From: Sinobacterium caligoides
Lineage (GTDB): Bacteria; Pseudomonadota; Gammaproteobacteria; Pseudomonadales; Sinobacteriaceae
DNA: 64,000 nucleotides
Assembly: GCF_003752585.1 (NCBI RefSeq)
Contig: NZ_RKHR01000003.1
Location: 434,001 to 498,000, forward strand
Direction of reading: 5' to 3'
The notes beneath the pieces were generated by a model that saw only the letters and a list, made by a program, of their open reading frames with translations, was not told the DNA's origin and ran no database searches. Shown here piece by piece: positions 28,046 through 35,693 of the stretch. Every line of letters begins with the position of its first letter. Position 1 is the first letter of the stretch. The position numbers were made by a program, and so were the translations under genes.

Positions 28046-29233
28046 CTAGATAAAGAAGTCTGTATTTGGCGCGCCCAACTCAACACCACCCAAGTTACGA
28101 CCATAGTTACTTGGGTTATTTGCCACATGACCACGACCCGTGTTGATATCAAGGAAGGCTTGGTTCAATACATGGTTTTTAAACACTGCACTGCCGCCCG
28201 CGCACCCCATCAACTTTGTCATACCCTCAACACAGCGAGGCGAAACGAGCGATGAATTCCAACGCATCTTAACGCGCTCCTCAACAGTCAACGGCGGCAC
28301 CTCGCCACGCGCTGCCGCCATCGAGTGCTCAAAGTCCCGCTTTAGAACCAGCTCCAACTCATCGACAATCTGCGTCACCTCAGCGATAACATACTGAGCT
28401 GTTGGGTTTTCTTTCGTTTTCTTACCGTCGTTCACACCAACACGCACCTTTGTGCTATCAACATAGCTAGCTAGAGCTCCACGTAATGCACCGATCGATG
28501 AGCCCGATACTGCACGCGGGAAAATTTGACCGAAGGGAATCTTGTATAGAGGCGCGTCATTCACTGCGTTGCCTGGGCTATTCAACCCAAAAGCATCGAC
28601 ACCGCGGTGCGTTCTGTAATCCGGCACAAAGGCACCTTCAACCACGATATCATGGCTACCTGTGGCCTGAAGCCCCATAACATCCCAATTTTCAACGATT
28701 TTATAATCGGACTTAGGCAACAAGAACGTGCGCATATCAGGCGCCTCGCCTGGCCCGCTTGGCGGGATCATGCCTCCTAAAAAGACCCAATCACAATGCT
28801 TTGAGCCGGACGAGAAGCCCCAGCGACCGCTAAATTTGAAGCCACCCTCTACCACCTCTATTTTAGCGACCGGCATATAAGAAGAGGAGATCAGCGTGGT
28901 CGGATCATCACCCCAAACGTCCTGCGCAGCGCGGTCATCAAACAAGGCCAACTGCCAGTTATGGATGGCAATAACACCCAGCACCCAGGCGCTCGACATA
29001 CAGCCTTCTGCAACGGCCATCTGAACGTCAAAAAACGCCTGCGGGTCGAGCTCATAGCCGCCCCACTTAGCTGGCTGCACAATCTTGAAAAATCCTGCTT
29101 CCTGAAAGTCTGCAATTGTTTGATCCGGAAGGCGACCCAGTTTCGTGGCTTCTGCTGCCCTCTCTTTCAGTACGGGGATAAGCTCCCGTGCGGTGGCAAC
29201 AAGCTGTGCATGTAGCTGTGCTTTATCGGTCAT
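28046..29233 (-). CDS. HsaA-like flavin-dependent monooxygenase (acyl-CoA dehydrogenase fold)
   Basis: 395 residues. It follows the group D flavin monooxygenase pattern of HsaA/TesA2, the oxygenase that hydroxylates 3-HSA to 3,4-DHSA during steroid ring degradation with a separate flavin reductase. Shared stretches include LPDQTIADFQEAGFF, QPAKWGGYELDP, VIAIHNWQLALFDDRAAQD, DPTTLISSSY, FLGGMI, MGLQATGSHDIVVEGAFVP and GRGHVANNPSNYGRN; the length also fits (HsaA 394). The start at 29233 is chosen because AGGAG is 6 bases upstream; the in-frame ATG two codons earlier abuts that RBS. Other members act on phenolic pigments, so the substrate is inferred. No reductase gene is adjacent. Confidence 0.82.
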   Translation of the reverse strand: MTDKAQLHAQLVATARELIPVLKERAAEATKLGRLPDQTIADFQEAGFFKIVQPAKWGGYELDPQAFFDVQMAVAEGCMSSAWVLGVIAIHNWQLALFDDRAAQDVWGDDPTTLISSSYMPVAKIEVVEGGFKFSGRWGFSSGSKHCDWVFLGGMIPPSGPGEAPDMRTFLLPKSDYKIVENWDVMGLQATGSHDIVVEGAFVPDYRTHRGVDAFGLNSPGNAVNDAPLYKIPFGQIFPRAVSGSSIGALRGALASYVDSTKVRVGVNDGKKTKENPTAQYVIAEVTQIVDELELVLKRDFEHSMAAARGEVPPLTVEERVKMRWNSSLVSPRCVEGMTKLMGCAGGSAVFKNHVLNQAFLDINTGRGHVANNPSNYGRNLGGVELGAPNTDFFI

Positions 29234-29244
29234 TTTCATCTCCT

Positions 29245-29266
29245 AAACTCACAGGGTCATGAGTTT
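29245..29266 (-). promoter_or_regulatory. Inverted repeat in the leader of the HsaA-like gene
   Basis: AAACTCA (29245-29251) and TGAGTTT (29260-29266) are perfect 7-bp arms separated by 8 bases, directly upstream of the RBS. It could be an operator or an RNA hairpin that affects translation. Confidence 0.4.
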
Positions 29267-29462
29267 CTTTTGCCACCCCGTTCGCGCGGGCAGAATCATT
29301 ATTATTTATAAGGATTTTATTGTACCGATAGCATAAACAGTTTCATCACTTAAATGAGTTACAAATTATCAAGCATTTCCCCTCAGCTAGACTCAGTCAG
29401 CAGGCTAACTAGGCAGCCTAACCGTATTGTCATTGCCTTAATGATTCGTGTTTCATCAAAAT

Positions 29463-29474
29463 CATTGTACAATG
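29463..29474. promoter_or_regulatory. 12-bp palindrome upstream of the LuxR-type regulator
   Basis: CATTGTACAATG is a perfect palindrome 37 bases before the regulator's ATG, in the divergent region shared with the HsaA-like gene. LuxR-type proteins often bind such dyads. Binding is inferred. Confidence 0.4.
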
Positions 29475-29511
29475 GGCTTTTAACACTTAAATCTAAGTAA
29501 TAATTACCCAA

Positions 29512-30696
29512 ATGAGTGTAGACAACAGCAATAACTTTGAACATTTATCCAGCTATGACCGGTTGCTAGACACCATCTATCAAGGTGCGCTAGACACCAC
29601 GCCATGGCAGCATTTCCTCACCGCAATCTGCCTACAGCTTAAGGCTGATGGAGTCTCGCTGATTCTGCGCCCCCCTTCACAGGATATTAATGGGTTGATT
29701 CTCAACTACCGACACAGTCCTTCAGGAGGCAACCAGGTCAACAACGCCTCCAAGCCGAAAGATTGGGCCATTACAGCTTACCAGCAACACTTCTTTGCTC
29801 TAGACCCATTCACCGACATCCCCTGCGGCAAAGTCATCACACTGACCGAACTAATGCCTGACGAAGAGCTCACTGCCAGCGAGTTCTACAAACAGTATCT
29901 TGAGCCTGCCGGTGTTTTCCATATCCTCGGTGCCGATACGCGCACTTGTGATGGCTACTCGGCCCGTTTTCGCGCCACAAGAGGTAAGCAGGAGAGTGCA
30001 TTTGCCGATATAGAGCGTCAACTGCTACAGCGCATTATGCCGCACCTCTGTCGTGCTGTTGAGATCCATAGCAAACTACAACGCACTAAGTCAGAGCGCG
30101 ATCTCTACGCCGGTGCCGTATCGCAAATGTCCATGGGCACCATCCTGCTAAATGAACAAGGTGAAGTACTAAAATCCAACCACGTTGCCAAGCAACTACT
30201 TGAACAACAAGACGGTATTAGGGTTGTGCAAAAACAACTTGTTCTCGACGATAAAGAGGATGACGAAGCCTTTAAGAAGCGTCTCAATAAGGTCATCAAT
30301 GCAGCCACTCATCATTCCATACAAATGGTTGAGGCAAGCCGGGTACAACGTCCCAGCGGTAAATCTGACTTAGGCATTGTCGTCCGCCCAGTCCCTCAAT
30401 CACAATCTACCGATAGTCACAGTGGGCCCTCAGTAGCCGTCTTCATTAGTGACCCACAATCAGAGGCCACCACCACGAGAGACACTATCCAGCAGCTGTT
30501 CGGTTTCACCAAAGCCGAGGCCGCACTCACCTTGCAGCTCGTTCACGGCCTCACCTTGGCCGAAGCATCCACAGCTCTCGGTGTCAGCCAACATACTGCT
30601 CGAGCGCAGCTAAAGTCCGTATTCTCTAAAAGCGGTGTCAGCCGGCAAGCTGAACTTATACGTTTGGTGTTCAAATCTGTGGCTACACTCGCGTAA
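29512..30696 (+). CDS. LuxR-family transcriptional regulator (TeiR-like size and layout)
   Basis: 394 residues. The C-terminal ~65 residues form a LuxR/GerE HTH: FTKAEAALTLQLVHGLTLAE, then ASTALGVSQHTARAQLKSVF. The N-terminal ~300 residues look like a ligand-sensing region with a PAS-like segment (MGTILLNEQGEVLKSN). TeiR, the testosterone-inducible regulator of Comamonas, is a LuxR-type protein of about this length, and the divergent neighbour here is an HsaA-like steroid-type monooxygenase; together these suggest a steroid-responsive activator. I cannot confirm orthology without alignment. No strong RBS precedes the ATG. Confidence 0.82.
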   Translation: MSVDNSNNFEHLSSYDRLLDTIYQGALDTTPWQHFLTAICLQLKADGVSLILRPPSQDINGLILNYRHSPSGGNQVNNASKPKDWAITAYQQHFFALDPFTDIPCGKVITLTELMPDEELTASEFYKQYLEPAGVFHILGADTRTCDGYSARFRATRGKQESAFADIERQLLQRIMPHLCRAVEIHSKLQRTKSERDLYAGAVSQMSMGTILLNEQGEVLKSNHVAKQLLEQQDGIRVVQKQLVLDDKEDDEAFKKRLNKVINAATHHSIQMVEASRVQRPSGKSDLGIVVRPVPQSQSTDSHSGPSVAVFISDPQSEATTTRDTIQQLFGFTKAEAALTLQLVHGLTLAEASTALGVSQHTARAQLKSVFSKSGVSRQAELIRLVFKSVATLA

Positions 30697-30723
30697 CAGG
30701 GCTATTTACAACCACGAATTATA

Positions 30724-30765
30724 ACAACGCCCCCCTCCCCCTTTCATTGAAGGGGGAGGTGTTGT
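30724..30765. terminator. GC-rich hairpin between converging genes
   Basis: CCTCCCCCTT (30734-30743) pairs perfectly with AAGGGGGAGG (30750-30759). Outer ACAAC/GTTGT arms can extend it. No T-run follows on either strand, so it may be a transcript-end or RNA-stability hairpin rather than a classical terminator. Confidence 0.45.
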
Positions 30766-30823
30766 CAGCACATCAATTCTACTGAATGCAAAGCTTTAAC
30801 AAGTAACAGAAACTAGCGTTTAA

Positions 30824-31144
30824 TTATTCGGCAACCACAAACCGTTGTTCTGAGGCAGAACGCTCAACAATAGTCAGCTCTGGGTGCGTAAACTTTATAC
30901 GGTTAAAGTTTAACGCTCCTCCACCGGCCTTCACTGCAACAAATGTGAAGCGCCGGCGGCCAAACACCCCCACCCTTCTATCGCCATCAGGCTGCACCGG
31001 TTCATCGGCAACAAGGGCCAGGCACTCAGGCATCTCCATCAAGCAGACAGTGAAGCCTGTCGACAGGTTCTCATCGAGTTCAATAACAAATGGATGACCA
31101 ACCTCTACCGCCAACGGCAATACCACACCCTCTCGATTGTCCAT
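30824..31144 (-). CDS. Chagasin-like (I42 family) cysteine-protease inhibitor
   Basis: 106 residues. It matches the chagasin pattern: an N-terminal strand (VVLPLAVEVGHPFVIELDEN), the first inhibitory loop NLSTGFT (family NPTTGF), and a final segment GRRRFTFVAVKAGGGALNFN resembling the family's third loop and core strands. Chagasins block papain-type proteases. Bacterial forms usually have a signal peptide; none is visible here. The RBS region is a G-run (GGGGGAGAA) just before the ATG. Confidence 0.62.
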   Translation of the reverse strand: MDNREGVVLPLAVEVGHPFVIELDENLSTGFTVCLMEMPECLALVADEPVQPDGDRRVGVFGRRRFTFVAVKAGGGALNFNRIKFTHPELTIVERSASEQRFVVAE

Positions 31145-31238
31145 TTCTCCCCCCCCCCCAAACTCTTCATCAACTTAACAACGTAATGCTACCTAGAGCA
31201 GAATATTAGACTCGACAGTACTTTTTGCAAGCGACCGC

Positions 31239-31727
31239 CTAAGCGTACTGCTGCACCGCTGTACCCGCCTTATCGACCAACTTATTAAACATTGCCGGTA
31301 GCTCATCCCGATCAATGCTATCAACCAGGTTCTTCACCGCGAGACCTAATTCCGTGTCTCCCTCAATAGAAAGGCGACGATTGAAGAACAACGTGTCGGG
31401 GTCTTCTTTGCGACTCGCCATCAGAATCAAGTCGTTGGCTGCACCACTAAACGTCGCATCAGCCTCGCCCTCGTTAGGCTGCACGACGAGACGCGTTCCG
31501 TTAAAGCCTACATCCCAGCTCAGCGCCATATCTAACACCTGAATGCGTAGCCAGCGACCTTCTAAAAAGTCGAAAGCCTCATCCTCTATCGCTTCAGCAA
31601 ATACTTTGTTTAACGCCAACTCAACGGGACGACACTGCACTGCTGCAGGCAGTAACGACAAAGGCTTGGCGAGGAGTCTCGGCCCCCTTCTAACAGCAAG
31701 ACGCATAGCAGTAGACAGTAATGACAT
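31239..31727 (-). CDS. ubiT: UbiT, SCP2-domain accessory factor for anaerobic ubiquinone synthesis
   Basis: 162-residue SCP2-fold protein that binds ubiquinone intermediates. Signatures: LPAAVQCRPVELALNKVF, FLEGRWLRIQVLDMALSW, FSGAANDLILMASRKEDPDT and LFFNRRLSIEGDTELGL. It is divergent from ubiU-ubiV, the usual arrangement. UbiT, U and V replace the oxygen-dependent hydroxylases when O2 is absent. The start at 31727 is chosen to match the family (MSLLSTAMRL); the open frame to 31778 adds an unrelated segment. Confidence 0.9.
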   Translation of the reverse strand: MSLLSTAMRLAVRRGPRLLAKPLSLLPAAVQCRPVELALNKVFAEAIEDEAFDFLEGRWLRIQVLDMALSWDVGFNGTRLVVQPNEGEADATFSGAANDLILMASRKEDPDTLFFNRRLSIEGDTELGLAVKNLVDSIDRDELPAMFNKLVDKAGTAVQQYA

Positions 31728-31857
31728 GATATTACCCGTAGAAATTAAACAATATAAAACTGATAGCTCAATAACCAAGAAAAACGCTCTGCCTTTGTCC
31801 TATCAGCGACCGTGCTAATTTACCCGAACAACCCCAAACTTCGCTGCGTTATATCAA

Positions 31858-31880
31858 ACGGCCGCGCTTAGTTCGGCCGT
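31858..31880. promoter_or_regulatory. Inverted repeat in the ubiT/ubiU divergent region
   Basis: ACGGCCG (31858-31864) and CGGCCGT (31874-31880) are perfect arms with a 9-base gap, 33 bases before the ubiU ATG. It may be an operator or a hairpin in the ubiU leader. It does not match an FNR box (TTGAT-N4-ATCAA). Confidence 0.35.
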
Positions 31881-31912
31881 AATATAGCCGCATATTACTA
31901 GGGAGTCCTTAA

Positions 31913-32908
31913 ATGGAACTGCTATGCCCTGCCGGTAGCCTACCTGCACTAAAAACCGCCATTGACTGCGGTGCCGATGCAGTTTATATCGGCTTTAAAG
32001 ACGAAACCAATGCACGCAACTTCGCCGGCCTTAATTTTTCTGACAAGGCCCTCGCTAAAGGCGTCGATTACTGTCACGCACACGGCAAAAAACTGCATAT
32101 CGCCATCAACACCTTTGCCCACCCCGGCAAGTTCTCTTGGTGGAAGAGCGCCGTTGATAAAGCCGCTGAGCTCGGCGTCGACGCCCTGATTATTGCCGAT
32201 ATGGCCGTACTTGAGTACGCGCACCGTCAGTACCCGCATATCGAATTACACCTATCGGTTCAGGCTTCTATCACCAATCTATCGGCCATAGAGTTGTATC
32301 ACCGACTCTATGATATAAAGCGGGTAGTTTTACCTAGGGTATTGTCACTCGCCCATGTTGAGAAGCTCGCGGCAGCAAGTCCAGTGCCCGTTGAAGTTTT
32401 TGCCTTTGGTAGCCTGTGCATAATGGCCGAAGGACGCTGCTACTTATCCTCCTATCTCACCGGCGAGTCGCCTAATACCGTTGGCGCCTGCTCACCCGCA
32501 AAGTATGTCGAGTGGAAGGAAACCGAGCAAGGTCGCGAAACTCGTCTCAGCGGTGTCTTAATAGATCGCTTTAAAGATAACGAGCGTGCTGGCTACCCGA
32601 CTTTATGTAAGGGCCGTTTCGAGGTTGAGGGTGATATTTATCACGCACTAGAGGAGCCTACCAGCCTCAGTACGATCAATATGCTACCCGAGCTGATCCA
32701 GGCAGGCGTCGTTTCTGTGAAGATTGAAGGGCGTCAACGCAGCCCGGCCTACGTCGAACAAATCACCACCGTTTGGCGCCAAGCTATCGATAGCGCAGTA
32801 CAAACTCCTGACACTTACCGGGCTCAAACCGAGTGGCACGACACACTCGCCAACCTTTCTGAAGGCAGCCAGACCACTCTGGGTGCTTACCACCGTTCTT
32901 GGAAGTAA
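31913..32908 (+). CDS. ubiU: UbiU, Fe-S hydroxylase subunit for O2-independent ubiquinone synthesis
   Basis: 331-residue U32-family protein. With UbiV it forms a 4Fe-4S complex that hydroxylates the ubiquinone ring without oxygen, using prephenate in E. coli. The N-terminus MELLCPAGSLPALKTAIDCG is typical, and the cluster cysteines appear in FGSLCIMAEGRCYLSSYLTG, NTVGACSPAKY and TLCKGRF. The RBS AGGGAG lies 7 bases before the ATG. ubiV starts 2 bases after its stop. Confidence 0.95.
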   Translation: MELLCPAGSLPALKTAIDCGADAVYIGFKDETNARNFAGLNFSDKALAKGVDYCHAHGKKLHIAINTFAHPGKFSWWKSAVDKAAELGVDALIIADMAVLEYAHRQYPHIELHLSVQASITNLSAIELYHRLYDIKRVVLPRVLSLAHVEKLAAASPVPVEVFAFGSLCIMAEGRCYLSSYLTGESPNTVGACSPAKYVEWKETEQGRETRLSGVLIDRFKDNERAGYPTLCKGRFEVEGDIYHALEEPTSLSTINMLPELIQAGVVSVKIEGRQRSPAYVEQITTVWRQAIDSAVQTPDTYRAQTEWHDTLANLSEGSQTTLGAYHRSWK

Positions 32909-32910
32909 CC

Positions 32911-33807
32911 ATGATGAAAGTTTCATTAGGCCCCGTACTTTATCACTGGGGAAGACAGTCCATGGTCGAGTTCTACGAGGCCGCCATCGACAGCCAGACC
33001 GATGTCATTTACTTGGGCGAAACCGTCTGCAGCAAACGCACAGAGCTAACACCTAACGAGTGGTTAGAACTTGCCGAAGGTCTTCAGGACCGCGGCAAAC
33101 AAATTGTATTATCAACTCAGACGCTTCTCGAAACCCCCGCAGACCATAAACTGTTACAGCGCTACTGCGATAACGACAAGCTGCTGTTCGAGGCTAATGA
33201 CATGGGGGCCGTCGGCATACTCAGTAACAAGCGCCTCCCCTTCGTTGTCGGTGCTGCGATTAATTGCTACAACGCTCATACCCTGCAGCAACTCCGCCAG
33301 CTTGGCATGCAACGCTGGGTCATGCCTGTCGAGCTATCACGACAATGGCTGCTCGATGTCATCTCCGAGGCAAAGCAACTAGGCTGTGACATGGGTTTCG
33401 AGCGCGAGGTGTTTGCTTACGGTTATTTACCACTCGCCTATTCTGCTCGCTGCTTTACCAGCCGTCATGAGAATCGTCCCAAGAGCGACTGCCAACAGTG
33501 CTGTATCCAATACCCACAGGGCTTAACCGTCAATAGCCAAGAGGGGCAAGCGTTATTCACAATTAACGGCATACAGACACAATCCGGCTACTGCTACAAC
33601 CTCATCAACGACATTCCCAGCATGCAAGGCTTAGTCGATATTGTTCGCATCAGCCCGCTCAGCCTCAATAGCTTAGAAACCGCCGAACAGTTTAAACGTA
33701 CAGCAGAGCTCGGCCTCACAGACAACATCGCGACTGGAGGCGAGTGCAATGGTTACTGGCACAACCTCACTGGCATGACAATGCTGAATACTGAGCAACA
33801 AGTTTAA
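32911..33807 (+). CDS. ubiV: UbiV, Fe-S partner of UbiU
   Basis: 298-residue U32-family protein, partner of UbiU. The N-terminus MMKVSLGPVLYHWGR fits the family. Cluster cysteines: one in GETVCSKR and three in ARCFTSRHENRPKSDCQQCC. The start is the ATG at 32911, 2 bases after the ubiU stop, so translation is coupled; an in-frame TTG upstream overlaps ubiU and is unlikely. Confidence 0.95.
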   Translation: MMKVSLGPVLYHWGRQSMVEFYEAAIDSQTDVIYLGETVCSKRTELTPNEWLELAEGLQDRGKQIVLSTQTLLETPADHKLLQRYCDNDKLLFEANDMGAVGILSNKRLPFVVGAAINCYNAHTLQQLRQLGMQRWVMPVELSRQWLLDVISEAKQLGCDMGFEREVFAYGYLPLAYSARCFTSRHENRPKSDCQQCCIQYPQGLTVNSQEGQALFTINGIQTQSGYCYNLINDIPSMQGLVDIVRISPLSLNSLETAEQFKRTAELGLTDNIATGGECNGYWHNLTGMTMLNTEQQV

Positions 33808-33872
33808 CAAGTCGCTCGCAAAGGGCTGAGCAAACACGCTACTATCATCGCACGCTCACATTTCTGGTATCG

Positions 33873-33916
33873 ACTACTGGCCATTGCATAACAAACCATA
33901 CGGCCAGTAGTGTTTT
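33873..33916 (+). terminator. Rho-independent terminator after ubiUV
   Basis: ACTACTGGCC (33873-33882) pairs perfectly with GGCCAGTAGT (33902-33911), followed by GTTTT, 65 bases after the ubiV stop. Confidence 0.75.
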
Positions 33917-33977
33917 CAATAACAAACATCGATACCGGGATTACTACTCCGTTGACCTTAGGGAAAAGTCGCCTATC

Positions 33978-34910
33978 ATGAGACAGCTCTGTCTTGTTGC
34001 AACATTAATAATCTGCGCTTTCGCGCCCTGGAGCCAAGCTGCTCAAGCTCAGAACGAGCTTCATGATATTTCCTATAGCCAGTTAGTCAGCAATCTCAAT
34101 GGCTACAGCTTAGAACAACGTGCAGACTTCATTCATATTGCACTTAACCACCTCGCTGACAGTTTCCATCGTCAAGCACAACGCGCCAGAATGGCCGCTA
34201 AGGATAACAGTCCAAAAAGTAAGCGCGCTCGCCGCTGGGCCGCCTCTGTCGATCGCTACGCCAACAATCTAACAGCCCAAGCCAACACGCTCGACAGAGA
34301 AAAAGTAATTCAAATAAGCATTAATCGAGACAATAACGCTCAGATCCGCGTAGGTGAGCATGCCATCCTAATCACCAGTCCCAACCCCAAGGACCAAGGG
34401 CGGCTCGAACGCGCCATAGCAGAACAGTTCTGTAAACTACATAATTGCGATGTCGGCGTGATCTACGACCCTCTTACCCAGCTTGATAGGCAAACGAAAA
34501 CCCGTTGGAGCTTTCAAGAATACGGCCCCGCCTGCCGAAGTGATGAAGGCATTTTACTGCAATTCAGCACCCTCAAGCAGTTAGGGCAAAAACGCAAAGT
34601 GTGTCAACAAGTAAGCAGTGAGTTATTGAATGTTGCTCATACTCTCAAACAGTTACAAAACCAAGGTTCCACAATAATCCCTGAATTACTCAGCATCCGT
34701 AACCGTACCTTGGAGGGAGAGGTGACTATCATCATTAATCAACAGGGCCAAAGTATTCAACTGTTACTACCCAGCTTATCATTGACGCCCACTCTCTTTA
34801 TGCTCGCCAAGCCCTGGTTACGTGCGCGGCTGCAAAACAGAGAGGCCTCACTACTGATAGAAGACGCTGAGAAACTCACTCAACACCTCGTCGACCGAGT
34901 TGACCAGTAA
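33978..34910 (+). CDS. Exported protein of unknown function
   Basis: 310 residues with a signal peptide (MRQLCLVATLIICAFAPWSQ, cleavage near AAQAQ). It is then helical and basic (FHRQAQRARMAAKDNSPKSK), with a mid-region containing paired cysteines (FCKLHNC, later ACRSDEG and VCQQV), suggesting disulphides in the periplasm. No family recognised. It stands alone, with a terminator before and after. Confidence 0.75.
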   Translation: MRQLCLVATLIICAFAPWSQAAQAQNELHDISYSQLVSNLNGYSLEQRADFIHIALNHLADSFHRQAQRARMAAKDNSPKSKRARRWAASVDRYANNLTAQANTLDREKVIQISINRDNNAQIRVGEHAILITSPNPKDQGRLERAIAEQFCKLHNCDVGVIYDPLTQLDRQTKTRWSFQEYGPACRSDEGILLQFSTLKQLGQKRKVCQQVSSELLNVAHTLKQLQNQGSTIIPELLSIRNRTLEGEVTIIINQQGQSIQLLLPSLSLTPTLFMLAKPWLRARLQNREASLLIEDAEKLTQHLVDRVDQ

Positions 34911-34937
34911 GACCTCATTAAAAAACATTTTTTAGCC

Positions 34938-34977
34938 AAAAAAAACGGCAGGTACATTACTGTACCCACCGTTTTTG
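34938..34977. terminator. Bidirectional terminator between converging genes
   Basis: A-run, then ACGG, CA, GGTAC, loop ATTACT, GTACC, CA, CCGT and a T-run. Outer and inner stems are separated by a 2x2 internal mismatch. The A- and T-runs let it serve both strands. Confidence 0.8.
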
Positions 34978-35009
34978 TTCCCCGCCCCGATCAGGTGCAA
35001 GAATATCAA

Positions 35010-35669
35010 CTACTGAGCGGGATATTCTGCCGCCACTTCGTCTGCAATCAACTCCGCCAGCTGATCGTAACCAAACTGCGTTAAAGGCTTACTATTAACA
35101 AAGAAGCTGGGGGTTTTGTCCACGCCTAAACTCTGTGCATCCTGGCTCTCTTGCGCAATAATTTTGGCAATCTCGGGGTTCTTCATATCTTTTTTCAACC
35201 GCTCGATATCAATATCAACCTCTGCCAATAGAGGCAACAACTTATCAACATGGGCAGTATGATTAATCGCCCAGTCAGCCTGATACTTCAACGCGACATG
35301 TAACGCCTGCCAATACTTATCTTGCTGCTTAGCAGCTTCAAGCGCTGCAATAACCTGGTCGGAGTCCCGATGAAATGGTAGCAAGCGCATAACCAATTTC
35401 ACCTGGCCATCATACTGTGCCAACTGCTGCTTAACAAAAGGATAAAAGGCGCGACAAGCTTCGCAGGCAGGGTCCATAAATTCAACGATGGTCACCTTAG
35501 CATTATCGGCCCCCAGGACAGGAGAAAAGTCACGGTACAAATGAGGCTCTACCATTGCAGCTGATGGTGCGGGGCGGTTCTTTGCTGTTTGCTCAAAGCT
35601 AAAAACGGCAAAAATGACTAGCAACAGCACGACGACTGCAGCAAAAATAATTACGGGTGGTTTCTTCAT
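35010..35669 (-). CDS. DsbA-like thioredoxin-fold protein, membrane-anchored
   Basis: 219 residues: one N-terminal membrane anchor (VIIFAAVVVLLLVIFAVF), then a DsbA/DsbG-type thioredoxin fold with active site CEAC in FMDPACEACRAFYPF and cis-Pro region KTPSFFVNSKPL. It likely acts in the periplasm as an oxidase or reductase for envelope protein thiols. It follows the antiporter gene by 24 bases, so the two are probably cotranscribed. Confidence 0.88.
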   Translation of the reverse strand: MKKPPVIIFAAVVVLLLVIFAVFSFEQTAKNRPAPSAAMVEPHLYRDFSPVLGADNAKVTIVEFMDPACEACRAFYPFVKQQLAQYDGQVKLVMRLLPFHRDSDQVIAALEAAKQQDKYWQALHVALKYQADWAINHTAHVDKLLPLLAEVDIDIERLKKDMKNPEIAKIIAQESQDAQSLGVDKTPSFFVNSKPLTQFGYDQLAELIADEVAAEYPAQ

Positions 35670-35693
35670 AGTATATACCTAATCAGTAAGACG

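Noticed and set aside
28046-29233. Plain acyl-CoA dehydrogenase
   Set aside because: Although the fold is the same, the pattern (HNWQLALFDDRA, ISSSY, GRGHVANNP) is that of HsaA-type flavin monooxygenases, and it is not grouped with an ETF or beta-oxidation gene.
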